Of a stretch of DNA of 64,000 nt, positions 48,871-60,830 are shown piece by piece; position 1 is the first letter of the stretch; every line of letters begins with the position of its first letter. Source of the DNA: Acorus gramineus. Lineage: Eukaryota > Streptophyta > Magnoliopsida > Acorales > Acoraceae. The notes under the pieces are model-generated. The model did not search any database. It worked only from the letters and a program-made list of their open reading frames with translations, and was not told the origin of the DNA. A program made the translations under genes and the position numbers. The stretch is from assembly GCA_030737835.1 (NCBI GenBank), contig JAUJYN010000015.1, forward strand, positions 3,217,685-3,281,684. The letters run 5' to 3'.

Positions 48871-51800
48871 GGGAAAAATCCATATAACCCTGTTGTGTCT
48901 GTGTCATTTGGAGCGCTCTGTTTGAAAATTTGGGTACATAATTTTTTTCCTAGAAGTTATGTATTCCTGATTTGGTATTTGGATTTGATTTTGTTAAAAT
49001 CCAAGATGAAGAGGTTTAAATATGATTTTATTATGAGATGTCCAGTTTTGAGTTAGCTTTCGCACAGAAGTGGAATTAGATCAACTGGATTCTTGTAGTA
49101 AAAGTTATGAGTATTTTTCCAAGTATACCCCGGGGAGGGAAATTCTGGCAGCAGCCCTGTTCTATGTTTAGCTCTAATTTTGGAATAGCTATAGGGATTA
49201 TTTGATCTTGGCGTAAACATGAAAGTTGTGGATAATCCTCTTGACTTTCCAACAGACTTAGAATTGTGCAATTCGAAGCTATATTGAGGAAGTTATGACT
49301 GTTCCAGTGAAGCATGCGCAAAATTTCTAGTCAAGGGACGACTAGGTTATTTCCATCCTTTTTAGATATTTGTGTGCAACAAATATCTCCTCTCTCTCTC
49401 TCTCCCTCTCACTTCCACGCCTAACTCTTCTTGGTTCTCCTTCTCTCTTTCAAACCCCCACCAAGTGTTTTTTTAATGTCCTCAAAGAGAAGGTGGATGA
49501 GGAAGTGAAGGTGAGTCTTTGTGTTGTTGTTGTTGCTTGTCTTCTCTCCTCTCAAGCTCCCCCTCATGATCCTTCCCCCCCTATTTTTCAGCCAAGGAGG
49601 AGGCTGAGGAGGTGGTGGTAGTGGTGGTGGCGGTTGAGGTGGTCGCGGGTGCGTTGAGGGCCCCCGAGCCTCCCCCTTTCATTTCCCCTCCAAAGGTGAG
49701 CCTTTCCCCTCTTTTTCTTGATTTTTATGGCTTAGGGTTGGTTGGGAGGGTCATGCATGTTGGGTAGATGTGTTAGGAGGTGTGTGAGGGGTTGGGAAGG
49801 GTTAAGATGGGGTTAGGGTTGGCTGGGCGCGCGCGCGCAGACGCGCGCGGGCGCGTGCGGGAGTGCGCGCGGGAGCTGGCGCGAGTGGGGGTGCGCGCGA
49901 GTGCGCGCGGGCGCGCGCGAGCTTGCGCGCGCGCGAAGCAGTGCGCTTGGGCGCAGGGCTGGGGACCAGTGTGCGCGCGCGCGTGCGTGCGCGGGGTGCT
50001 GCGAGAGGGCGCAAGGGCTGGACGCGCGGTGCGCGCGGGCGCGCGGGAGCGTGCCTGTGCGCGTTCGCGCGGCAGCACGTCTGGGCGCGCGGGCAGGCGT
50101 GCGGCAGTGCGCCGATGGTGCTGGCGTGCGTGCGCGCGTGCGCATTCGTGCGTGCGCGTGCGGGGGGCCATGCGTGTGGCTGCCCAAGTGTTCGGGTAGG
50201 TGTCGGGGCACTCGGACTCGCGTGCGTACGTGCGTGCTCGCATGCGTGCGATCCCGTATGCATGCTTGTCTGAGTATGGGGTATTTCTAATGTTTTCTAT
50301 TGTTTTCTATGTGTAAATTGTGTTGTTTCTCACCGGTTGGATGCCCCTACCTTGCAGATCTCGTCGGATAGGATGCGCGAGGTCCCGGGTTGTTAAGGTG
50401 AGTGGTTTGATTCCAATCCCCCCCCCTCCTCTCTAGGGATGCCCTCGACCCGCATAGATGCGCGTCGCGCATCGATGGGGCCCCATAGCTATGCATGCAT
50501 GATTAATATGATATATCCATGCCACCTTAGACTTTGTATGCTAGGGATATGCACCCTTATATCATGTATAGCGGCCCATGCATGCTTAGACACCAAGCCC
50601 CGGACTATGCATGTTCTCATCTAGTTTAATTTAATTAAATAAATGAGAACATATAGTTGCAAGCATGCCTTAGAGAATATTGTAACCCTGTGGTTATAAT
50701 ATATGTCTCCCCGCATCTTAGTTATGCGCCCTGGAGGAATTCTTGAGAATTCATGACATTAGTAGTGTTAGGAAGCGTTGTCGACGGATCCAAGAGGATC
50801 GTACGCGCGTGAGTAGGCTGTCTTCTCCTTATTGGTTGGGATCCGAGGTAGGAACTCCCCGGCGTTAGCTGGCCTGACAGAGGGCTCCCATCTGTAGGTG
50901 CCTCCGATGCGTCGGACTATGCTGATCGTGGGAGTATACCAGGTGGAGGCTACGAGGGTGGGAGAGGCTACCCGGTGGGACCAGGGGTGGAATAGCAGTC
51001 TAGTCAGTCCCAAAAGGCCCATGTCACCCCTAAAGGGTGAGGGTGAGGGTGGGGTGGGTCGGCGATGTTACGACCCACTAGCTTGTGTAGTTACTCCCGT
51101 TTAGGGACTATGACTACTTTAAGGTTAATATGAGTGTGTTGGTTGTTGTTATGCATGTGTGTGATATCTCGATAAGCGAGTATCGAGAGTGGTTGTTTTC
51201 CTTTGGGTTTCGCTTTGCGAACATGGGATCGTTCTCCCCTTCGTTGGATCTGATGTAGGAACTCCCGGCATTGGCTGTACCTGACAGAGGGCTCCCGTCC
51301 GTAAGTGCCTCCGATGTGTCGGACAGTGCGGATGGTGGGAGTGGACTAGGTGGAGGCCACGAGGGTGGGAAAGGGCTACTGGCGGACCAAGGGTGTAGAG
51401 CGGTGAGTTGAGGAGATCGGGTTGTAGATACTACCCGGGAGAGGGTTAATGAATGATGTCGCGAGCGTGGAATCGTTCTCCCCTTCGTTGGATCCGATGT
51501 AGGAACTCCCCGGCGTTGGCTATACCTGTCAGAGAACTAGGCGGAGGCCACGAGGGTGGGAGAGACTACCGGTGGACCAGGGGTGTAGAGCAGTCTAAGT
51601 CTCTTCCCAAAGTCCCAAGATGTCTCCTTTCAGGAGTGAGGGTGTGGATGAGGCGAAGACACGTCGCCTCGTGACCTATTCGTTGTTCGACTGTTCCCAT
51701 AGTTGTTGGGTCCGGTCTCGTGATCGATGTTGAAAGACATCGTTGGGCGATTGTCTAGATGTAGATGATCCAGTAGTATTGAGTAGACCAGTAAATCCGG

Positions 51801-54706
51801 GTCTCTTCGACCGACGATATGGTCTCTAGACCAGTAAATCCGGGTCTTTTCGACCGACGGTATGGTCTCTCCCCATAAGTCCCAAAAGACTCCCTCCGGG
51901 AGTGAGGGTGGGGGTGAGGTTGGTCGCGCCGCCGCGTGACCCTGTTATCCATTGGGTTACTACACATGTTTTCCTTGAAAGCAAATTGATTATGTATTGA
52001 ACTGTAAGATGGTGATTGGTTTCCAGCCACTCACTGAGCTTGTAGCTCACTCCTCGCATACTGTTTCTTTTCAGGGGCAGTGTTGGGCGTGGAGCTGGAG
52101 CTTTCCTGTGGCGTGGTCTTATGGGCGTGGAGCGTTCTGCCGGCGGGTGGCGAGTGCGAGGTTGTCAGCATTCCTAGAGTCATTTTATGCTTTGTAAATC
52201 GTGCATGTGGCACAGGTTGTATTTTCTTTGGTCTAGACTTGGCTTTCACAGGACATTGATTGTGTATTCGGGTCTGTAATAATGTTTTTGATTTACAGAC
52301 ATTGTTATATATTATTCTTCCGCTTTTCAGTCAGTTATCATTATCTTGCTTTGCCGCCTTGTGTATTGTTGTTGGTGTCCTTATTGACCTCAGGTATTGA
52401 TAGCTGATATTATATTTATTTTGCCACGTCTCGGGGACGCCTAGGGCGTGACAAACCCCCCCATCCCACAAAGTTGTTAAAATCCATATAACCCCCTGTC
52501 TGTTCTGAAAATCCAAATAACCCCCCACAAACTTCATAGAAATGGCAAAAGAACCCCTGAGTTAAAATTAACCCAATAGAAGTGGAATATTCTCAGGATA
52601 TTCCGTTATGTGAACCCACCCAAATTTCAAACATATAGATAACCCCCTGCAAACTACTAAAAATACAAAGAACCCCTTGATAAAGACATTTTGCCCCTCC
52701 GAACCCATCTTCTTCCATTGTTTCCCCCTTCTTCGTCAATCCTTTCCACCCACCCGACCGTTGGAGCCCTCCCGACCATTGCCACCATCGTATATGACCA
52801 TCCGACCGTTGGAGTTCCCCCCTTCTTCAAGAGACACATTTGTGCATCCATTGTTTATAAATGCTTCGTCCTCAGCTATCTTCATCTGCACATGCATCCA
52901 TTGTGAGCATTGTCAATCATTCTCAATACTAGTCCCCACTCTGGTCATTGATCTCCAAATTCTAGGCAATGTTTGAAATGGCATATGATGATTTGTATTC
53001 AATATGTTTGATAAAATGCATGAACCATTTTTGTTTGTCTGTGTACTTGAGTAGAATACATGCTTTCTAACTACTTTATTTATTTTTATTTTTTTATGCT
53101 GGTCTTCCACGGTAAGCCAGTGGATGCGAGCTATTTGGTAGGCCGAGTTTTTAAAACCACTGCTCCAACACCACTTGGTTGGCATTGGGTAAAGAATATG
53201 AAATCTTGCTATCTAAGCTACTAGATCACTATGCAGACAAGAGTAATCTTTTCTCTAATCGTGGGAGCATTATTTCCTAAGTTATTACACCCCCATTAAA
53301 GTTCCAAGAGCTTCTATTCAGGGACCTGATATACTGGCCAGCTTTGCGAGGAAACAACAAAGATCGGGTTTTTGTATGTATTTACAGGATGAAAGGGTTC
53401 AGACCTTGTTAGGTTCTTGTTTCTCCAATTTTACACAATGTATATCTTTTGTAGAGGCACAACTACAAGTGCCTGAATGTACTTTGTAATTAAGTTTTTT
53501 TTTTGTGATAATGAATATATCCCCTCAAACAGAGCCTCGTCACCAAGAAAAAGAAAAAAGAAAAAAAAGAAAGAAAAAAAAAACTACTTTATTTTTTGTT
53601 GACAAATTCATTTTAGTCATCCACTGTTGATCCTGCTAAAAACATGCAACACTATACACACACCTGATACTACTACATGGTGTTTCGATCCTGCTACTGT
53701 ATATGAACTAGAACATGAAATTGAATTTAACCCATTCCACACAACTATTAATGTCTTATATGAAATATTAAAGAAATACTGCTCAAAACAAAAAACAACA
53801 TGAAATATTACATGTTCCACAAGTCTCTACTAACATTGATACGCAACTTAAACAAAATATATCAGAGTGATGCTGCAACTAAAATAAAATTGGAACATTC
53901 GCAGGCCTCTACCAACACATGAAACATCAATACCTGGCAAAAAAAAAAAAAAAAACTACATGTCACATTGATGTACACATTCAAAAATGAAAATCTTGGG
54001 TTGACTGGACTTACTTACTGGTGCTTGTCAGACATTACTAGATTGAGCCCCATGTACTGTGCAGTCCCCTACCTCTTCGAGCTTGATATTTGACTCTCTC
54101 ACTTATTTGTGTTTTAGAAATTCTTTCTTGTGGTCTCACTCCCAATGATTTTTGCCTCACCTACTTCCTTGACTAATCAACCCTGTACAAAGTATTTTCA
54201 TACATGGTGTTGTATCATACAAAATATACAATATTTAATGAATAGAAAATTACCTTGAAAGACCACAAACGGCTTCGGTCATGAAGAAGATCGGCAAAGA
54301 GCATCTGTGGCGACGAGGATCGACGGATGGCGATGAAGACGATCAAGATGAATTCGAAGATGATCAACAGAGGACATTGACGACGAGATCAACAGAAACA
54401 GAGGCGTCGTCAAGGAGGACGTGGACGATGAGATCAACGAAAGGCGTCGTGGACGGCATCAAATGAATGCGGAGGAGACGGCGTCAAATAAGGGAAATGC
54501 AAATGTTTAGGTTTTAGGTTAGGGAAGAGAAAGGGTATACATGTCATTTCACAACTAAGGTTAGGTTCAGTCCATCTATAGGTTAACTGATAGAAGGTTC
54601 TTTTTGCATTTTTGTTAAGATTATGGGGGGTTATTTGTATTTTCAGAAAAGGCAGGGGGTTATATGGATTTTAACAACTTTGCAAGGGGTTATATGGAGT
54701 TTTCCC
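48871..54706. mobile_element. Inner Mutator-like element, nested in the outer one
   Basis: The terminal repeats GGGAAAAATCCATATAACCC and (reverse) GGGAAAACTCCATATAACCC continue for about 115 bp with internal 'atccatataaccccctg' repeats. A perfect 9-bp target duplication AAAAATATA flanks it at 48862-48870 and 54707-54715. Less the A LTR, it is about 2.27 kb. The interior (about 52680-54540) has no recognised transposase; the Asp/Glu-rich 61-codon frame at 54281-54466 is of unknown meaning. Confidence 0.92.
48891..52453 (-). mobile_element. Solo LTR of family A, copy 2, inverted
   Basis: On the minus strand it begins TGTCACGCCCTAGGCG and ends GGTGTGTCACAAC-like decayed sequence (plus strand starts TGTTGTGTCTG). 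A perfect 5-bp target duplication AACCC lies at 48886-48890 and 52454-52458. It sits only 20 bp inside the inner Mutator element. It is 3563 bp, against 3609 in copy 1, lacks a stretch near the 3' end that copy 1 has, and carries its own 43-bp tandem duplication (51785-51827, 51828-51870). The alternating GC tract at 49826-50240 is longer than in copy 1. Confidence 0.88.
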
Positions 54707-55425
54707 AAAAATATAATTTTCAGGGACTTATTTGTTATTTTATTTGTTTGCAGGGGGTATTTGGATTATTATATTTTAGCTGAGTTAGGTTAACGGAATA
54801 TTCCTCGAATATTCCAATTCCGTCGATAGTTAATTAACTCAGGGGTTTGTTTTTGATTTTGGGTATATTTCCAGGGGGTTATTTGGATTTTCGAAGAATG
54901 CAGGGGGTTATCTGAATTTTTGTATGTTTGTAGGGTGTTATATAGATTTTTCCCTACATTAAAATATCAACACTTTTACATTCACATTTCATTCAACACT
55001 TACAGTATATTCACTGTTGATATTAAAAAAACATTGTCTAAAACATTAAACATTCAAAATATATTGTTTGTGTACATGAATTATTTAGACTGAAGTCCAA
55101 CAATAGTGTCTTTGCTTTGATTTTCGTTGCTTGGCAACAAGGTGGAGTGGTAGTGTGCCGCATAGTCAGCCCTGGGGTAAGGCTACCAAGGCAATTGCCT
55201 ATAGCCCCCACCAAATAAGGCTCCTTAAAAATCATCTATTCAGTGGACTTAATAAAAATGTAAGGTAAAATGCGTTACTTTTATTAATCCCTTTCAATAA
55301 ACTTTTTCAATCTGTTTGCTATTCCCCAAATCAGGTTTAAAATTTCTTTTTGTCCTAAATCTCTCCGACCATAATCTAATTAGACATTTCAATTTTTAAA
55401 ATGTATTTTTTTATTAAGTGCATAT

Positions 55426-55775
55426 TGTTGGAAAAAATGACCGAGACTTCAAAAGAACACTTCAAGTCGTGTTACGACGTCGCTCTTCTTAAGACAATAT
55501 TTGCCTCTAATACAGTGTGCACAGGGTACTGCAATGATGGTGAACAGAATACTGAGGAAACCCAAAGGAATCGTCGAACGTGCGAAGTGCCAAGTGCGCC
55601 AACAAAGCGCCACATTGCGCCTATCATGCACGCGCGTGGGCGTGCGCGATGTGCTTAAGCACCGTGTGCATAGCACTTTACCATTAATAAAGCAGACAAT
55701 ACCTTACAACCACTACACTTTATATAGTGAACAAGTCTAGTCTCTTTTTTCAATGTGGGACTAAAACCCAACACA
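55426..55775 (+). mobile_element. Short solo LTR (TRIM-like)
   Basis: Begins TGTTGGAAAAAATG and ends ACCCAACACA, giving TGTTGG/CCAACA inverted ends. The flanks CATAT and CAAAT differ by one base. It contains 'tttatatag' and 'caatgtgggactaaaacc', typical of short plant LTRs. The surrounding 54964-56036 holds a GC-rich repeat pair ('cagccctggggtaaggc' near 55169 and 'cctggggcctattc' near 55979) that may be the ends of an older element. Confidence 0.6.
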
Positions 55776-56041
55776 CAAATTTACAAACATAAAACCCAAC
55801 TTACAAGACACATAAAAATATATTTTAAAAAAACCACTAACACATATGATATTGTATAATGTTTTAATTGAATGATTATATAATATTAAGCATCTATTTA
55901 ATAATATTGGCAGTGTACAAGATTAAAACAACATAGATTTTTTTTTATAATAATGTACGGGCCAACTTTAAAATTTCACCTGGGGCCTATTCAAAATATT
56001 CAATTCCCATGACCGGCCTTGGTGTGCCGTCCTAGACATAG

Positions 56042-58834
56042 TATAACAACTGTGACTTTTAGGCCGTAATTTATTCTGCTTTTATGGTGTGTTTTAGCAT
56101 TCCAAATTACTGAAAATTTGGCATGGTTGAATCCTTTGTTTCGTTGGCTTTCCAGCTTCTTGCGGATCATAAATCGGATGCGTATTGATCAAGTTATGGA
56201 CCAAACCATAACAGTGTGTTAGACTGTGTTTGAATTTGGGCGACGGATCCTAGTGGAGCCGTCGGACAACTGGGCGACGGATCCTAGTAGTGCCGTCGGG
56301 AAGCTAGGCGACGGATGCAATAAGAGCCGTTGATCTGGAAATCATATTTTTGAAAATAAGATCCATTTTTGGAAAGAGCAAGTGCATTGATTTGGGATTA
56401 ATTCGGATTAATCATTTCGTATTTTTGTCCCCCACGTGTGTGAGCCTATATATATACCCTCTTTTCCTCTCTCATTGCATTGAAACCCTAAACTAAAACC
56501 CTAAAGACCTCCTTCTTCGCTTGCTTTTGGCGCCGTTGTTGAGGGGCTCGGGAAGGAACTCGAGCAAGGGTTTTAAGTGAGTTTTTCTAAAGAGTTTTCG
56601 ACTAATGCTAATCTTTTTTAGAAGTCCTTGTCATATGATCTCGTCTTTAAAGTTTTCAAGCAAAAGAATGGGTTTTTCTTCTTCATTTTTGAGTATTTTT
56701 GTATGATTTTGGATCTCGTATTATATGAGTGATTTGTCAATGATATTGTGAAGTTTTTACAAAGTTTTAGATGATGCCTTTAGGCCTCGCATGTGTATTT
56801 TCATATTTATTGATTTCTTGAGCTTTTCTTCATGGGTTTTTATAAATCTTGATGTACTTTATATGATTTTTGGATCCCTAAGTTATAGCCATGAAATCAT
56901 GATGTTTTCAAAGTATTTTACAAATCTTTCATGTCAAAAGAAAGGGGATATGTATATATCATGTCTAGGGTTGTTTATTAAGGGTAGAAAGCATGTTTAT
57001 AATCGTTTAAAGTCTTGTTTTGACCCTTATATGCATAGATCCGAACCTATACATGTTTTCATGATTATTTTGGGATTTTATCATAGATCCATGCTATTGT
57101 TTTCTCCAAATAATAGATCGATGGTTTTCAAGGATTTTGGATTATGGTTTTTGTGAATTTTTTTAAATTTAGGGTTTTGAATAGAAGGATATCATGATGG
57201 CTATAATAATATGTTATCACTTATGGTTTTAAAAGGATTTTATAAAGTATATTCAGATCCTTGGGTGTACCAAGTGTTTAACGTCTTATCGATATATTTA
57301 TTGTTTTTCCGCAAGCTAGGGTTTTGAATGGATTTTTCTTTATACGATTTCAATCTATCTCGTAAATGTTTTACATCGTTTTACCTATTATATATTATTT
57401 TTATACCTATGTTAGATCTAGGGTTCTCAAAGATGTTTTCAATGAGTTTTGATTTAGTTTTAATTGGATTTTTGTACGTATGATTTGACTTCGATATGAA
57501 TTCTTTTCTGTTTTTACAACGTTGTAAAATGACCCGTGTGTGGTTTTCCAATGATAGAATGTGTCAGGGTGTTTTTTTTAAATAAAATTAGGGTTTATGT
57601 TTTCTGCCTCAAGACGGCTCCGTTGAGAGCCGTCGGGCACGTTCTGAACGACTCCCAAAGGAGCTGTCGGTTGGTTAGGGATGGCCTCAAGAGGAGCCGT
57701 CGGTTTTGCCTGGGACTACTCTTCACAGAGCCGTCAGTTTTTGTGTGTACGGGTACCATCAGGTCCTGTATTGTTTGCGCGTATTATGACCGAGTTGTAT
57801 CGTTTCAAGATGTGTTAGGTTGACCTAGAATTTTGGAGTCATTTCGTTGGACCAAAGGTGAGTGGACTTGAGTCTTATATGTAGTTTCAAAAGAATATAT
57901 TATATATTCATGCTAGGACCCTATTATTTTGTGAAATATAACTGCTAGTTTTTATATAAAAATGTGAGCATGCTTTTATTGATTTATTTATCATTATATG
58001 GTTGGTATGATGAGATCGTGCATACTCTGTCATTTTGTGATTTTAAAGATATGGTAGATGGTCAAATGCATACATTTCGTCTAGGTGGCTCGGTCTTGGT
58101 GGCCAACGTCTAGGTGGGCAAGTCCAAGAACGTAGGACCCAAGTATTTGTGGCTATGTCTAAGTGGCCATGCCTGCGAAAGGCCCCGCGAGCTAGGTGCT
58201 GCGAAGAGGGATATGCGTGTTCGTGGTGTTGCATGCATCATGTTGGATAGGATTGTGTGTGTCTATATATATTATTGCATGTCTTGGTGGCCGTGTTGTA
58301 TATTTATTTTCTTGATATATTACATGTCTGTGTAGACATATTACGTTATTGATATTTTGAATATAAATGTACTAACGGGATAATGATGGTCCATTCACTT
58401 AGCGTATTGTAGCTCACCCCTCCTTTTTCCCTTTCAAATTTGAGGATTGAGTGGTAGCGTTTGTGGATCTTGAAGGCGTTAGCGAGATCAAGTTTGGGTT
58501 GTCGACCTTGATCGTCTAGTTTTGCTTTTATTAGGGTGAATAAAGCTTTTCTTTTGGCATGTAGTAGACTTTCTTTATCTCTATCAACAAAATCGTAGAG
58601 ATTGCTAAGTTTAATAATTGTTATGTGTGTAATCATCAAAACTTGGGATGAATTATTGTTAGATCCTGGTGCTGTTTTAAGTAATAATTTATCAGTATAG
58701 TTTAGTTAATTATTTATTTATGCCTGGATGAATTATGGTTAATTTTCCTTAGATTGCTCTGAGATTCGAGGTTTATGACACGTGGCGCACCGTCTCCCTC
58801 GCCTAATATGGGTGGCGGATTTGGGGGCGTTGCA
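56042..58834 (+). mobile_element. Complete solo LTR of family B
   Basis: Flanked by a perfect 5-bp target duplication CATAG at 56037-56041 and 58835-58839. It starts TATAACAACTGTG and ends GGGGGCGTTGCA, one base off TGTAAC and GTTACA at each end. The length is 2793 bp, and no internal retroelement sequence follows. It contains hairpin clusters (56242-56331 and 57612-57735), a TATA box, 'ctaggtgg' repeats near 58080-58200 and long AT-rich stretches without coding potential. Confidence 0.93.
56431..56458 (+). promoter_or_regulatory. LTR promoter: CACGTG box and TATA box of family B
   Basis: CACGTG at 56433-56438 is followed closely by 'CTATATATATACC' (about 56446-56458), about 405 bp into the LTR. 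The copy at 41621 keeps the CACGTG (41996-42001), and the copy at 1-2232 has a TATA-like box at a similar distance from its start. Promoter function is inferred. Confidence 0.5.
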
Positions 58835-58839
58835 CATAG

Positions 58840-60440
58840 ACATTAAAATTTATTGCAACTATTTTTATAAGCTTGAAAAACAAGAAAATGTACAAGCTCA
58901 TTGAACATTCTAAGGTTTAAAAAAAAAGTGGTATCAGTGAAGAGAGAGGGTCAGCACGACGGACTGACTTTCTGTCGAACGTGGAGTTGAGAGCACGACC
59001 GTATGGTTGGCGATCTGCGAGACTATTGTCGATAGTGATTGTGTCGAGCTATTGCACTGATTAGACTTTCATTAATTTTCTAGTTGGTTCGACAAAACTA
59101 CTATCGTCCTTAGACAGTAGACATCGATTGTTACCCTGTCGACCTGGGAGAAATTTGTCAACTCTAAACCTGTCGAACTTGGGTTCAATATGTTAATTAT
59201 CTTGGAAACACCATCAAACTCAACACTTGCATTATTGGTTTTAGAACAATGACATAGTCCATGACACTTATCCAGTGAACAATAATGGTCTACAAGACTT
59301 GTTTTCATACACCATACATTCTTAACAATATCAGTTGAAGAAAAAATTGACATGGGACACATTCATTCACGCAGTATAAATCAGACAAGTGTTTAAATAC
59401 AATAATAAACATCAACATACATTAATCCTAATGTAGATTAGTCAGACAAACAATGTCGTGCAAAAAAAAGATAAAGCATATTTCTACTAACAAATTCTTT
59501 TACAATGACAATTCTTTCAAAACTAATTCAAATTCATGTATGATCTATGATTATTCAAAAACATTTCACTCCATGTTACAATGTAACGCTAATGATTTCA
59601 TCTATCTCCCCATTACAAATCCATGTTGTTTCATGTTCAACAATAAAACATGCTGCCAACTGTTTTTTCATGTGCAACACTAACATCCATTTCAAATTGG
59701 TAATGGAACAAATGCTTTCATCTACGATTTGGATAAACTATCAAATACAAACAAATGATCCTCTTCCAGAAGAATCGGAGATGTAAGAGTGAATGAGAGG
59801 AGAAAAGAAGTGAGAGGAGAGATGTGTGGGAGCTATGGTAGGTTTGCGGGTTTGGTTATTCAGTGTAGGTATATTTATGAGATAGTGGGTTTACAAAATG
59901 ACAAGAGATAGCTAAAATGAGATGGTGAGAAAGGTGAAAGAGATTTCAATAACAAGGACAAGCGAAAATGAGTAAAGTATAAGAAAAAAGAAGAGTAATA
60001 GAAAAGAACTACAATATAGTGTTTTTTGAAAATTATTTTAGGTTTTCCTCCGATATCTCAACTTTAAATGAAAAACAACATATCATCACATTTCATCTTA
60101 CATTCCATTCATAAATAATATATAGACAAGTTTTCACACAACAATTGGATAAACATTCACACAAATACAAGGGGATGGAGCATGTAAGATGCTCTTTTTG
60201 TCCAAGGAGTTTTAGCATCAGAGGCAAAAAATAAGTGTACTTTTTTTACTTTTTACGTTCTATAAAGGAGCTGAATTTTCAAGGCATGAAACCCATGAAG
60301 CTGAAATTTTAAGTATAGATTCATTTTTTTTTTTAAAAAAAGAAAACAAACACAAAGGAAGAGAAAATGCAGACTTGTGCCCTAGTTCTTTGAAAGATAG
60401 AATGTTTTTTTTTTTTTTTGTATAATGGAAGGACCGTAGT
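58840..60440. other. Intergenic DNA without an identified feature
   Basis: AT-rich with short frames under 100 codons, none recognised. A patch with 'ctgtcgaac' and 'cgatagtgattgtgtcg' lies near 58960-59060, and a purine-rich stretch at 59780-59830. No intact transposon ends were found. Confidence 0.4.
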
Positions 60441-60444
60441 TAAG

Positions 60445-60620
60445 CCTGTTAATTATCCGAAAAAATATCTGTATCCGATTTGAATCCATATTAAAAAATC
60501 CAGAAAATATCCGATATCCGAAAAATCCGTATCCGTATCTGAAAAAATTATCCGTATTCAAAAATGTTTGGATCGGATACGGATATGCTCGTATCCGATC
60601 CGAAAAATATCCATATCCAA
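60445..60620. repeat. End of an hAT-like element with ATCCGAAA repeats
   Basis: 'aagcctgttaattatccgaa' resembles the start of the hAT MITE at 37785, followed by many 'atccgaaaaatatccg' and 'ggatcggatacgg' units in both orientations, as in hAT subterminal repeats. The other end is not seen; the LTR at 60831 may have split it. Confidence 0.45.
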
Positions 60621-60830
60621 AAATATTATTATATTATTATTTATTTAATTATTGTTTATATTTTTAGAATTAGTATGAGTTTTTTATTTTTATTTTTACT
60701 TTAAAATACGTAATGTTTTATGTATATACTTATAATTTTATGTTTTATAATAGGTAATTATTATATGTTTTTACATATTTCAAATATTAGATATATGATT
60801 TTTATTTTTAGATATTGAATCTTTGGATAT

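Larger units (their letters stand above)
47936..54954. mobile_element. Outer Mutator-like element (host of two later insertions)
   Basis: Terminal inverted repeats start GGGAAAAATC at both ends and extend over about 150 bp. They are flanked by a perfect 9-bp target duplication TACATTAAA at 47927-47935 and 54955-54963, diagnostic of Mutator. Without the inner element it is only about 1.17 kb, so it is non-autonomous. Its unique part (about 48130-48800) holds a pyrimidine-rich stretch and a 67-codon frame (48585-48788) of unknown origin, possibly captured DNA. Confidence 0.92.

Noticed and set aside
49773..50290. Several overlapping open frames of 129-156 codons on both strands, rich in Arg, Ala and Cys
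   Set aside because: They lie in the alternating GC tract of an A LTR, where stop codons cannot easily occur in any frame. Composition alone explains them, and the matching tract in copy 1 does not conserve any one frame.
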